Below are positions 33,789 to 42,248 of a DNA stretch of 64,000 bases, in pieces (the stretch's first letter is position 1; each line of letters opens with the position of its first letter). Source of the stretch: Betaproteobacteria bacterium (lineage in GTDB: Bacteria; Pseudomonadota; Gammaproteobacteria; Burkholderiales; Usitatibacteraceae). The stretch is taken from contig JAEUMY010000017.1 in the NCBI GenBank assembly GCA_016791265.1, positions 1 to 64,000 of the forward strand, given 5' to 3'. A program made the translations under genes and the position numbers. The notes beneath the pieces are model-generated. The model was given only the letters and a program-made list of their open reading frames with translations. It was not told where the DNA came from and searched no databases.

Positions 33789-34351
33789 GCGCGGCGAGCC
33801 TGGCCTGCGACGTGCCGCCGTCCGAGCGCGCGCAGCGCGGTGCGACCACGAGCCGTCCGTCGCCCACCGAGATTGTCATCGCTCGCTGGCTGGATGCGCC
33901 GCGCGATCTCGTCTTCGAAGTCTGGACCGACCCCAAACACATTCGCGAATGGTGGGGGCCGGAGGGATTCTCCAATACGCGGTGCGAGGCGGACTTCCGC
34001 GTTGGCGGTGAGTTTCACACCCACTTGCTGGGCCCGGATGGCGTGACCTATCCCTGCAAGGGCATCTACCGCGAAATCGTCGTGCCCGAGCGCGTCGTGT
34101 ACGAAGGCGTTCCGGACGACGGCCATCCGTGCGGCAGCGGCATCCCGCCGCGTGCCACGGTCACCGTGACCTTTGAGGAGGTTGATGGCCAGACCCTGCT
34201 CACGCTGCACACGCGCCTCGCCAGCGCCGATGCGGCCGAGGCTGCGGTGCAAGGCGGGTTCGGCGTGGGCTGGACCACGAGTTTCGAGCGCATCGCGGCG
34301 CGGATCGCGACGCTGAGGAAGCGCGCTGCGCGGACTGCGCGACCATGCTGA
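33785..34351 (+). CDS. SRPBCC/AHSA1 family protein
   Basis: 188 residues with an N-terminal extension of about 28 residues before the fold begins at EIVIARWLDAPRDLVFEVWTD. It shows EWWGPEGFSNTRCEADFRVGGEFHTHLLGPDG and ends with GWTTSFERIAARIATLRKR. Last gene of the coupled operon, and paralogue of the preceding one. After it, 34352-34634 has no convincing gene, only short Arg-rich frames and palindrome copy 11. Confidence 0.87.
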   Translation: MSAASLACDVPPSERAQRGATTSRPSPTEIVIARWLDAPRDLVFEVWTDPKHIREWWGPEGFSNTRCEADFRVGGEFHTHLLGPDGVTYPCKGIYREIVVPERVVYEGVPDDGHPCGSGIPPRATVTVTFEEVDGQTLLTLHTRLASADAAEAAVQGGFGVGWTTSFERIAARIATLRKRAARTARPC

Positions 34352-34601
34352 GCTCGCGCGCGCTACTTCGCCTTCTCAATCTTCGGCTGGCCAGTGGCAC
34401 CGCCTTTCTTACTGCGTGGCGTTCACGGCTGGATCGGCTCGAACGCCATCTTCGACAATTGGCGCTGGCGCGCGCCGACAGGGCGGCCGGCTCGACGCCG
34501 AAGCGGCGCTCATGACGCTCAAGCCACTCGGAAGCTGAGTGACCGCGGGCGGCATTGCATTTCGGCGGGCGAAGGCGTGTAATTCCCGCATCACCTTTCT
34601 T

Positions 34602-34613
34602 GCGAATATTCGC
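34602..34613. repeat. GCGAATATTCGC palindrome, copy 11
   Basis: Intergenic, 21 bp before the CBS-domain gene and just upstream of its GAGAGG ribosome site. Confidence 0.95.
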
Positions 34614-34634
34614 ATTCCATGAAGAGAGGCCGCC

Positions 34635-35231
34635 ATGCGTGACTACCGCGTCATCACCGCCGCTGCACTTGAAGGTCCGGTCACCGTTTGCCGCCCGCCG
34701 ACGCCAAAGCCGGTGACGCTCGGCTCGGACGCGCTGGACGTCATGACCGATCTCAATCGCGTCTACGCCGCCGTCATCGAGCCACAGATGAATGTGGACG
34801 CGGCGCGCACCTACATGATTCAGCGCGGGGTGCGGCTGCTCTTCGTGCTGAACGCCGACAAGACGCTGGCCGGGCTGGTCACGGCCAATGACATCCTCGG
34901 TGAAAAGCCGATGCGAATCGTGCAGGAGCGCGGCATTCACCATGACGAAATTCTGATCGCCGACATCCAGACGCCGCTGGCGAAACTGGATGCGCTGCCG
35001 ATGAGCGAATTGGCCCATGCCAAGGTCGGGCATGTACTGGCGACATTGCAAGATACCGGTCGGCAACATGCGCTCGCCGTGGACGACGCGGCCGAGGGCA
35101 AGCGCGTGTGCGGCATCTTTTCCCTGTCGCAGATCGCGCGTCAACTTGGTGTGTCGGTGCAGACGACCGAAGTCGCGAAGTCCTTCGCCGAAATTGAGGC
35201 GGTGCTTGCGGCGGAGTCTTCGGTCGGCTAG
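34635..35231 (+). CDS. CBS-domain protein
   Basis: 198 residues, soluble. A CBS pair covers about 38-180: VYAAVIEPQMNVDAARTYMIQRGVRLLFVLNADKTLAGLVTANDI and VGHVLATLQDTGRQHALAVD...VCGIFSLSQIARQLG. CBS pairs bind adenine nucleotides and usually regulate an attached enzyme or channel; none is attached here, so it is a stand-alone sensor of unknown partner. Four bases separate its stop from that of the convergent histidine kinase. Confidence 0.87.
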   Translation: MRDYRVITAAALEGPVTVCRPPTPKPVTLGSDALDVMTDLNRVYAAVIEPQMNVDAARTYMIQRGVRLLFVLNADKTLAGLVTANDILGEKPMRIVQERGIHHDEILIADIQTPLAKLDALPMSELAHAKVGHVLATLQDTGRQHALAVDDAAEGKRVCGIFSLSQIARQLGVSVQTTEVAKSFAEIEAVLAAESSVG

Positions 35232-35235
35232 TCGG

Positions 35236-36555
35236 TCAGCCGGAGAGCGGCAGTGTCACCCGCGCCTCCAGGCCGCCGCCATTGCGGGGCAGCAGATCCA
35301 GCCGCCCGCCGTGCAGGCGCGCGATGCGCTCGACGATGGCGAGCCCCAGGCCCGACCCGGATGCGCCGCCGCGCGCTTCGTCCAGCCGGGTGAACGGCTG
35401 CTTCAACCGCTCGACCTGATCCGCCGGAATGCCGGGACCGCGGTCCTTCACGCACAGCAGAACCGCGTTGCCCGATTGCGCTGTTTCGACCTCGATCTGC
35501 CCGCCGCCATACTTCGCAGCATTGTCGAGCAGGTTGGCGATCATCCGCCGCGCGGCGACGGGTCGCAGCGGCAGGTCGGGCAGCGGCGTCAGCGCCTTGC
35601 GAATATTCGCGGTATCGCTGCGCTTGCCGAGCACATCCTCGATGAGCGCATTGAGGGATTGACGCACCGAGAGCTCGCCCGACTCTTCACGCGCGAAGTC
35701 GAGAAACTGGCCGATGATGGCGTCCATGTCCTCGATGTCGGACGCCATGCCGTTGCGACTCGCGCCGTCCACCTTGTCGCCCAGCATTTCGATATTGAGT
35801 CGCATGCGCGCGAGCGGGGTGCGCAGATCATGCGACACGCCGGCGAGAAACGTGGCGCGCTCCTTCGCCTGGCGCGCAAGATCGTCTTGCATCTGGTTGA
35901 AGGCCGCCGCCACGGCGCGCACCTCGGACGGACCCTCGATCGCCACCGGGCGCGGCGTGCCGCCTTTTCCCAGCAGTCGGGCGGACGTGGCCAATTCACG
36001 CAGCGGCTGACTCACCTTGCGCATGAGCAGGAATGCGGCGAGAAGCGCTATGGTCGCGCCAAACACCGCCCAACCCAGCCAGGCCATGCCGGCGTCGCGC
36101 TCGATTCTATTGCGCGGAAACACGACCCAGTATTGCCGCTCACCCACCGGAAGCTTGATGAGAAAGAGATTCGGATTCTGTGGGCGCAGGTACACGTCCG
36201 CGTCTTCCCCATACTCGCGTTTCAGCCGCGCGCGCACGCCGCGCAGACCCGGCGTGTCCGGCGCCAGTTCGACCTCGCGCTCCGACTCGCCCTGTTCGGT
36301 CTTGACCCGGCCGATGCGGATGCCTTCCCGCTCTTGCAGGCGGCCGATGAATTCGAGGTGGCGCTCCGGCGGAATGGTCTCCAGCGCCGCGCTGATCGAC
36401 TTGAGATGGCTGGTGAATCCCGCCAGCGCGATTTGCTGGCGCGGCTGCGAGTACAGGCGGTTGAAAAGCCAGAACGACACCGCTTGCGTCGCCGCCAGCG
36501 CGAGCAGGATGATGAGAACAGTGCGGGTGAGAAGGGATTTGGGAATGAGAAACAT
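35236..36555 (-). CDS. envZ: EnvZ-type sensor histidine kinase
   Basis: 439 residues. Membrane helices lie at about 11-31 (VLIILLALAATQAVSFWLF) and 155-180, bounding a periplasmic sensor of about 125 residues. A HAMP domain follows, then the dimerisation/phosphoacceptor box FLAGVSHDLRTPLARMRLNIEM, the N box ARRMIANLLDNAAKYG, DRGPGIP and GSGLGLAIVERIARLHGG. The order and length match EnvZ-type osmosensors. It is transcribed with the response regulator upstream, but 147 bp and a palindrome copy separate them, wider than in most envZ-ompR operons, where the genes overlap. Confidence 0.9.
   Translation of the reverse strand: MFLIPKSLLTRTVLIILLALAATQAVSFWLFNRLYSQPRQQIALAGFTSHLKSISAALETIPPERHLEFIGRLQEREGIRIGRVKTEQGESEREVELAPDTPGLRGVRARLKREYGEDADVYLRPQNPNLFLIKLPVGERQYWVVFPRNRIERDAGMAWLGWAVFGATIALLAAFLLMRKVSQPLRELATSARLLGKGGTPRPVAIEGPSEVRAVAAAFNQMQDDLARQAKERATFLAGVSHDLRTPLARMRLNIEMLGDKVDGASRNGMASDIEDMDAIIGQFLDFAREESGELSVRQSLNALIEDVLGKRSDTANIRKALTPLPDLPLRPVAARRMIANLLDNAAKYGGGQIEVETAQSGNAVLLCVKDRGPGIPADQVERLKQPFTRLDEARGGASGSGLGLAIVERIARLHGGRLDLLPRNGGGLEARVTLPLSG
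35599..35610. repeat. GCGAATATTCGC palindrome, copy 12
   Basis: In the kinase gene between the H box and N box regions, encoding Ala-Asn-Ile-Arg. Confidence 0.95.
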
Positions 36556-36660
36556 CAGCGTGACAACGCCGTGCGTGGCCCGCGGCGAGCGACGCGGGTT
36601 CCGGGATGGCCTAACGATCCCGGACTTCGTTTCACGCCATTCGCGCGGCGGGCACTCATT

Positions 36661-36672
36661 GCGAATATTCGC
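36661..36672. repeat. GCGAATATTCGC palindrome, copy 13
   Basis: In the spacer between the response regulator and kinase genes, 31 bp after the regulator stop. Confidence 0.95.
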
Positions 36673-36702
36673 AAGGTTGCCTGGCTTGCAACGTCATGCG
36701 CA

Positions 36703-37452
36703 TCACTTTCCCGCCGCGTGCTTGGTGCCATCCGGCACGAACACGTAGCCGAAGCCCCACACGGTTTGCAGATAGCGCGGGTTGGACGTGTCTTCAGCCA
36801 ACAGCTTGCGCAACCGCGAGACCTGCACATCGATGGCGCGATCAAACGTCTCGTGTTCGCGCCCGCGTCCCAGCTCCATCAGCTTGTCGCGCGAGAGCGG
36901 CACCTTGGGGTGCGTTGCGAATACTTTGAGGAGGCTGAATTCGCCGGTCGTCATGGAGACTTCAACGCCATCGCGCGTCAGGGTGCGGGTGCTGAGGTCC
37001 AATTTGAACGGACCGAACTCCACGGCGCCCGCGTTTTCATCCGGCGCGCCCGGCATCGGCAGCGCGGGACGGCGGCGCAGCACGGCCTGGATGCGTGCGA
37101 CCAGTTCGCGCGGATTGAAGGGCTTGGGCAAATAGTCATCCGCGCCCATTTCCAATCCGACAATGCGGTCCACGTCATCGCCTTTGGCGGTGAGCATGAT
37201 GATGGGCAGGTCCGAATAGTCACCCTGTGATGCGCGCAGACGCCGGCAGATGGCGAATCCATCCTCGCCGGGCAGCATCACGTCCAGCACGATGAGGTCA
37301 TAGCGGTTGCGGCTGAGCGCGCGGTCCAGCGCCACGCCGTCGGCAACGGTGTCGGCATTGAAGCCCTGCTCGGTGAGGTAGCGCTTCAACAGGTCGCGGA
37401 GTCGAAGATCGTCATCGACGACCAGGATGCGGTTGCGAAGAGAGGTGTTCAT
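36703..37452 (-). CDS. ompR: OmpR-type response regulator
   Basis: 249 residues. The receiver domain (about 8-125) has the acidic pair ILVVDDDLRLRDLL, the phosphoacceptor Asp in YDLIVLDVMLPGEDG and the conserved Lys in MLTAKGDDVDR. A winged-helix output domain (about 150-242) has LTTGEFSLLKVFATHP and IDVQVSRLRKLLAEDTSNPRYLQTVWGFGYVFVP, which is OmpR-like. It heads a two-gene unit with the kinase. GTTAC direct repeats lie in the 235-bp divergent region upstream. Confidence 0.92.
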   Translation of the reverse strand: MNTSLRNRILVVDDDLRLRDLLKRYLTEQGFNADTVADGVALDRALSRNRYDLIVLDVMLPGEDGFAICRRLRASQGDYSDLPIIMLTAKGDDVDRIVGLEMGADDYLPKPFNPRELVARIQAVLRRRPALPMPGAPDENAGAVEFGPFKLDLSTRTLTRDGVEVSMTTGEFSLLKVFATHPKVPLSRDKLMELGRGREHETFDRAIDVQVSRLRKLLAEDTSNPRYLQTVWGFGYVFVPDGTKHAAGK

Positions 37453-37460
37453 GGCGGCAT

Positions 37461-37563
37461 GGTAACGGCACGCCCCGAAAATGTAACCGGCATCTGTAAC
37501 GAGTTGTAATGCGCTCGGGGATTGAGGGGCAGAGTCGGGTTTCCGACGTTACACGCCGTTACC
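37461..37563. promoter_or_regulatory. Cluster of GTTAC(A) repeats upstream of ompR
   Basis: TGTAAC or TGTAAT (the reverse complement of GTTACA or ATTACA) occurs at 37482, 37495 and 37505, GGTAAC at 37461, and the direct repeat GTTACA-CGCC-GTTACC at 37548-37563. Tandem half-sites with about 10-bp period are how OmpR-type dimers bind, so autoregulation and control of the divergent EF-hand gene are plausible. Confidence 0.4.
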
Positions 37564-37687
37564 ACGCGCCCGGCAACCGGCAAAGACTTGCCGCGTTCTA
37601 TTGCGTAGGCTTCAGCACATGAACACGCAAGCCCGGAACAAGCGCTGAACGCCGAACAATCGATTCAATCATTCAAGGAGAACTCAG

Positions 37688-38137
37688 ATGTCCACCAGAA
37701 ACTTCCGCACTCTCATCACTACCGTTGCCGCCGCCTCAGGCCTCTTTATCGGATTCGCCGCGCAGGCCGGCGAAGGCAAGGGCGATCACGGCAAGCACGC
37801 CATGGAACGCCTCGCCGAAGCCGACAAGGACGGCGATGGCAAGCTCTCGAAGGACGAAGCCGCCGCGCTGCCGCGCCTGGCCAAGCGTTTCGACCAGATC
37901 GACGCCAACAAGGACGGCTTCATCACTAAGGAGGAAATGAAAGCCGCGCGTCAGAAGCACGACGGCGACCGCCTGGCCCGCGTCGACACCGACCGCAGCG
38001 GCACCATCACCCGCGCCGAAGCCGAGCGCATGCCCAAGCTGAAGGAGAACTTCGACAAGCTCGACACCAACAAGGACGGCGTGTTGTCGAAGGATGAACT
38101 GAAGGCCGCGCACGAGCGCAAGAAGCCGCAGACCTGA
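37688..38137 (+). CDS. Periplasmic EF-hand protein, four motifs
   Basis: 149 residues with AAGGAGA ribosome site and a signal peptide ending near residue 27 (GFAAQAGEG). Four canonical 12-residue Ca2+ loops follow: DKDGDGKLSKDE, DANKDGFITKEE, DTDRSGTITRAE and DTNKDGVLSKDE, all with Asp at 1, 3 or 5 and Glu at 12. It should bind calcium strongly outside the cytoplasm. Likely roles are Ca2+ buffering or signalling, and no partner is evident. It is divergent from ompR. Confidence 0.92.
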   Translation: MSTRNFRTLITTVAAASGLFIGFAAQAGEGKGDHGKHAMERLAEADKDGDGKLSKDEAAALPRLAKRFDQIDANKDGFITKEEMKAARQKHDGDRLARVDTDRSGTITRAEAERMPKLKENFDKLDTNKDGVLSKDELKAAHERKKPQT

Positions 38138-38180
38138 TCGCCCCCACGCACTGTCGCCATCGCCATCGTAGATTGCCGTC

Positions 38181-39164
38181 ATGACCAACGTACTCAAATA
38201 CCTTGCCGTCGTCGTGCTGACCTGCCTGCTCGTGCTTTTTCTGGCGCAGAGCAGCGCGTTCGCCAACGACGGCGGGGCGGCTGGCGGCGCGCTCTCGTCT
38301 CGCGATGAGGTGTGGCGTGATCAGAAGCGGTCACGCGATGTGCCGGTGCGCATCGTCATGCCCACCGCCGCGACGGACGCCGCTTTGTTGCCGGTCATCC
38401 TGTTTTCGCATGGCCTGGGCGGCAGCCTGGAAGGGGGCAAGATCTGGGCGGCCGAGTGGGCGGCGAATGGCTACATCGTCGTCACGATGCAGCACGCCGG
38501 CAGCGATGAGGGCATCTGGAAGGGCAAGTCGCGTGTGGAGCGGGTGGCTGCGCTCAAGAACGCCAAGACCGGCGCCAATCTCATGGCGCGGTTGGGTGAC
38601 GTCGCATTCGTGCTGGACGAAGTCGAGCGCAGGCGCGAATCTGATGCCGCGTGGCGGCACGCTGACCTGAAGCGCATCGGCATGTCCGGCCACTCGTTCG
38701 GCGCGGGTACGACCCTCGGGGTGACCGGGCAGCGTCTGGGCCCGTTCATCGGCCAGGCTGACCTGCGCATCAAGGCGGCCATCGCGTTCAGTCCGCTTGG
38801 CAACAAGCGGATGGGCGACATCGAAGCGCAGTTTGCGAATATTCGCCTGCCGTTCTTCTCCATCACGGGCGACGAGGATGGTGAAATTCTGGGCGACGGC
38901 ACCCAGCCCGAAGAACGCACCCGGCCTTTTCAACACATGCCCGCGCCGGACAAGTATCTCGCGGTGTTCAAAGGGGGCGACCACATGGTGTTCGGCGGGC
39001 ACAATACGCGCCACGCCACGGATCGGCGCATCCAGACCGACGTGAAGGCGCTCACGCTGGCGTTCTGGAACGCCTATCTCAAGGACGATGCCAAGGCGCG
39101 AGACTGGCTCAAGACCGGCGCGGCGAAGACGCTGCAAGCCGGCGACAAGTACGCATTCAAGTAA
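38181..39164 (+). CDS. Exported alpha/beta hydrolase (PAF-acetylhydrolase/chlorophyllase-like)
   Basis: 327 residues with an N-terminal signal (VLKYLAVVVLTCLLVLFLAQSSAFA). The fold is shown by VRIVMPTAA, VILFSHGLGGSLEGGKIWAAEWAANGYIVVTMQHAGSD, the nucleophile elbow GMSGHSFGAGT, the acid in SITGDEDG and His in KGGDHMVF. Substrate is an ester or lactone, not specified. A palindrome copy encodes Phe-Ala-Asn-Ile-Arg just before the acid strand. It is 14 bp from the DUF1800 gene and may be co-transcribed. Confidence 0.86.
   Translation: MTNVLKYLAVVVLTCLLVLFLAQSSAFANDGGAAGGALSSRDEVWRDQKRSRDVPVRIVMPTAATDAALLPVILFSHGLGGSLEGGKIWAAEWAANGYIVVTMQHAGSDEGIWKGKSRVERVAALKNAKTGANLMARLGDVAFVLDEVERRRESDAAWRHADLKRIGMSGHSFGAGTTLGVTGQRLGPFIGQADLRIKAAIAFSPLGNKRMGDIEAQFANIRLPFFSITGDEDGEILGDGTQPEERTRPFQHMPAPDKYLAVFKGGDHMVFGGHNTRHATDRRIQTDVKALTLAFWNAYLKDDAKARDWLKTGAAKTLQAGDKYAFK
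38835..38846. repeat. GCGAATATTCGC palindrome, copy 14
   Basis: In the hydrolase gene, encoding Ala-Asn-Ile-Arg before the LPFFSITGDEDG strand. Confidence 0.95.
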
Positions 39165-39178
39165 AGGATTCGGGGACC

Positions 39179-40795
39179 ATGAAGACATTGCACGTATTGT
39201 TGTTGGCGGCGATCTGGCTGGCCGCGGGGACCGCGCTTGCGCAGGGGCTGAATCGGGAAATCGGCCCGGACGGCGCGCGCCACGTGCTGAACCGGACGGG
39301 CTTTGCCGCATCGCCTGCGGACATCGAGCAATTCGCCAAACTCACGCGCGCGGAGGCGGCCGACAAGCTCTTGCGTGCCGCGCGGCGCGAGTCGGTCACC
39401 CCGCCGCCCGCCTGGGTGGACGAGGCCATCACACCGCCCTACAAGTTGCGCGACCTTTCGCCCGAGGAGCGCATGAAGGAAAACCGCCTCAACATCGAGC
39501 GCGGCATCGAGCTTCGTGAATGGTGGTTCCGCGAAATGTTGGACACGCCGTCGCCGCTCACCGAAAGGATGACGCTGTTCTGGCACAACCACTTCGCCAC
39601 CAGTCAGCAGAAGGTGCGTTACGGCCAGCTCATGTATCGGCAGAACCTGACCTTGCGCAAGCACGCCCTGGGCAACTTTGGCCAGTTGTTGAAGGACATC
39701 GCGCGCGACCCGGCCATGGTGATTTATCTGGACAGCGCGCAGAACCGGCGCGGCCAGCCCAACGAGAATTTCGCCCGCGAGGTGATGGAGCTCTTCACAC
39801 TGGGCGAGGGCCAGTACAGCGAGAATGACATCAAGGAAGTCGCCCGCGCCTTCACCGGCTGGAGCGTGGATCGCGACAACGGCGAATTCATGTTCCGTCG
39901 GTTCGCCCACGACGGGGGCGTGAAGACGGTCTTCGGCCGCACGGGCCGCTTCGACGGCAACGACGTGCTGGACATGCTGCTGGAGCGCCCGCAGACGGCG
40001 GAATTCATCACGACCAAGCTCTGGAAGGAGTTCGTGTCGCCCACGCCGGACATGGAAGAAGTGCATCGCCTCGCCCGCATTTTCCGGAACAGCCGCTACG
40101 ACATCGGCGCGCTGATGCGGGCCATGCTGACCTCCGATGCGTTCTACGCGGCCGAGAACCGCGCGACCCTGGTGAAGTCGCCGGTGGAATTCGTGGTCGG
40201 CACGCTGAAGCAATTCAACATCGAGACGACGTATTTGCGGCCATTCGTGTTCGCCGCCGCGGGCCTGGGTCAGAACGTGATGTCGCCACCCAACGTGAAG
40301 GGTTGGCCCGGTGGCGAGGCATGGATCAACTCATCGTCGCTGCTCGGCCGGAAGCAGTTTCTGGATCGCGTGTTCCGCGCCGACGACATGCCCATGACGC
40401 CCGCGCCCGCCGAGATGGTGGCGATGATGCGGGGTACGGCGGGCGATGTGGACAAGGCCCAACGCCGGACTCAGGCGCGCGAGATGCAGGACATGCGCGA
40501 CAGCGCCGATACGCAGAAGCCGCAGCCGAACGATCGCGAGTCGCGCCGAGACCGGCTCATGCAGCGCGCGCTTGAAGGCGACGCCCGCCGGGGCGGTGGG
40601 CTGAAGATGGACCTGAACAAGTGGAGTGCGCAGTTCAGGTCCAAGTCCGGCGACGCGACGGCTGCGATGGCCCGCGTTGTGCTGCCCATGCCACCGCAGA
40701 ACCCTGTGCAGCCGGTGATGATGGCCGACCGCAGCCAGGAGGCGCTGGCCCAGGTGCGCCAGCTCGTCGCCGATCCCACGTATCAATTGAAGTGA
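39179..40795 (+). CDS. DUF1800 domain protein, exported
   Basis: 538 residues with a signal peptide (LLLAAIWLAAGTALAQ). The DUF1800 marks are HVLNRTGFAASPADIEQFAKLTRAEAADKLL, MTLFWHNHFATSQQKV, NENFAREVMELFTLGEGQYSENDIKEVARAFTGWSV and PNVKGWPGGEAWINSSSLL. The biochemical role is unknown. It always travels with a DUF1501 protein, as here, and such pairs are found near cell-surface or planctomycete-type genes. A charged region rich in Arg, Gln and Met (about 430-470) sits near the C-terminus. The DUF1501 gene follows after 8 bp. Confidence 0.9.
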   Translation: MKTLHVLLLAAIWLAAGTALAQGLNREIGPDGARHVLNRTGFAASPADIEQFAKLTRAEAADKLLRAARRESVTPPPAWVDEAITPPYKLRDLSPEERMKENRLNIERGIELREWWFREMLDTPSPLTERMTLFWHNHFATSQQKVRYGQLMYRQNLTLRKHALGNFGQLLKDIARDPAMVIYLDSAQNRRGQPNENFAREVMELFTLGEGQYSENDIKEVARAFTGWSVDRDNGEFMFRRFAHDGGVKTVFGRTGRFDGNDVLDMLLERPQTAEFITTKLWKEFVSPTPDMEEVHRLARIFRNSRYDIGALMRAMLTSDAFYAAENRATLVKSPVEFVVGTLKQFNIETTYLRPFVFAAAGLGQNVMSPPNVKGWPGGEAWINSSSLLGRKQFLDRVFRADDMPMTPAPAEMVAMMRGTAGDVDKAQRRTQAREMQDMRDSADTQKPQPNDRESRRDRLMQRALEGDARRGGGLKMDLNKWSAQFRSKSGDATAAMARVVLPMPPQNPVQPVMMADRSQEALAQVRQLVADPTYQLK

Positions 40796-40803
40796 GGTCC
40801 ATC

Positions 40804-41994
40804 ATGCGCCGCGATCATTCCCATTCCATGCCCCCATCCCGAAGCCGCCGCCAGTTCCTGCAGTGGAGCGGCGCACTTGCCGCCGCATCCGTCACCCCCG
40901 GCCTGTCATTCGCCGAGAACGCCGACTTTCGCAATCTACTGATCCTGATCGAGCTGAAGGGCGCGAACGACGGATTGAACACGGTCATTCCCTATGAAGA
41001 GGCGGCCTACAAGGCATTGCGTCCGCGGCTCGCCATCCCGCGCGACCAGGTCTTGCAATTGAATCCGGGAACCGGTCTGCACCCCGCGCTGAAGCCGCTC
41101 TTGCCCCTCTGGGAACAAAAGGAGCTGGCCGTGGTGCAAGGCATCGGCTATCCGTCGCCCAATTTGTCCCACTTCCGCTCCATCGAAATCTGGGACACGG
41201 CGTCCCGGAGCGATGAATACCTCGACGATGGCTGGTTGACCCGCGCGTTCAAATCGCAGCCCGTGCCGCGTTCGTTCGCGGCCGATGGCATCGTCGTCGG
41301 CGCGACCGAGATGGGGCCGCTGCAAGGACTTGGCACGCGCGCCATCGCTGTCTCCAACACGGAGAACTTTCTGCGGCAGGCCCGCCTCGCCCGGCCGGTC
41401 GAGGATCAGCGGAACAGCGCGCTGCGCCACATCCTGTCGGTGGAGCGCGACATCGTGCAGGCGGCGGGCAAGCTCAACGCTCACCACACGTTCAAGACCG
41501 ACTTTCCGCAAGGCGCATTCGGCAACCAGGTCAAGACGGCGGCGCAGCTCATCGCGAGCAACGCCGGCATCGCCGTCGTGCGCCTGAGCCTTGGCGGCTT
41601 CGACACCCATGTGAACCAGCCCGGCATTCACGCCGGTTTGTTAAAGCAGATCGCCGACGGCATGGAGGCGCTGAAAGCCGCGTTGATCGAGCTGAACCGC
41701 TGGAACTCGACCTTGGTCATGACCTACGCCGAATTCGGCCGCCGGCCCAAGGAGAACCAGAGCAACGGCACCGACCACGGCACGGCCAACACCCACTTCA
41801 TCATGGGTGGCCGGGTGAAGGGCGGGCTCTACGGTCAGGCGCCGCAGCTCGAGCGGCTGGATGGCAACGGCAATTTGCCGTTCGGCGTCGATTTCCGCAG
41901 CGTGTATGCGACGGCGCTCGACAAATGGTGGGGCGTGGACAGCAAGGCCGTGTTCGGGCAGAAGTTCGCGCCGCTGGATCTGATTCGCGCGTGA
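40804..41994 (+). CDS. DUF1501 domain protein, Tat-exported
   Basis: 396 residues from MRRDHSHSMPPSRSRR, with a twin-arginine motif SRRQFLQW followed by GALAAASVTPGLSFA. The sulfatase-like fold of DUF1501 is shown by LLILIELKGANDGLNTVIPYEE, LSLGGFDTHVNQPGIHAGLLKQI and MTYAEFGRRPKENQSNGTDHGTANTHFIMGG, the last holding likely metal ligands. It is exported folded, consistent with a metal cofactor, and is the partner of the DUF1800 protein. A terminator follows 110 bp later. Confidence 0.9.
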   Translation: MRRDHSHSMPPSRSRRQFLQWSGALAAASVTPGLSFAENADFRNLLILIELKGANDGLNTVIPYEEAAYKALRPRLAIPRDQVLQLNPGTGLHPALKPLLPLWEQKELAVVQGIGYPSPNLSHFRSIEIWDTASRSDEYLDDGWLTRAFKSQPVPRSFAADGIVVGATEMGPLQGLGTRAIAVSNTENFLRQARLARPVEDQRNSALRHILSVERDIVQAAGKLNAHHTFKTDFPQGAFGNQVKTAAQLIASNAGIAVVRLSLGGFDTHVNQPGIHAGLLKQIADGMEALKAALIELNRWNSTLVMTYAEFGRRPKENQSNGTDHGTANTHFIMGGRVKGGLYGQAPQLERLDGNGNLPFGVDFRSVYATALDKWWGVDSKAVFGQKFAPLDLIRA

Positions 41995-42104
41995 CGGGGA
42001 AGTGACGCGCGGCCACGCGCCAATCGACTCGTCAGTCCTGTCAGGAATGGACGCGCGCGGCGTCCAATGACGGACAGTTGAGGTTAGGGATGACTCCCTG
42101 GGTA

Positions 42105-42138
42105 CCCCGCCCGGTCCGCCGGGTGGGGATTTTTTTCG
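42105..42138 (+). terminator. Intrinsic terminator after the DUF1800/DUF1501 pair
   Basis: CCCCGCCCGG pairs with CCGGGTGGGG around a short loop and is followed by ATTTTTTT. Confidence 0.85.
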
Positions 42139-42149
42139 CCCGCCTCATT

Positions 42150-42161
42150 GCGAATATTCGC
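42150..42161. repeat. GCGAATATTCGC palindrome, copy 15
   Basis: Intergenic, 11 bp after the terminator T-run and 87 bp before tsaB. Confidence 0.95.
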
Positions 42162-42248
42162 AACTGGCCCGTGCTGAATCCCATGCGGCCTTCGCTCGCA
42201 GCCCACCGCCCGCTCTGACCCGCCAGAGCGGCGGGTATACTTCGCGCC

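Noticed and set aside
35017..37230. 737-codon plus-strand frame across envZ and ompR
   Set aside because: Its sequence is the Arg/His-rich shadow of two well-recognised minus-strand genes.
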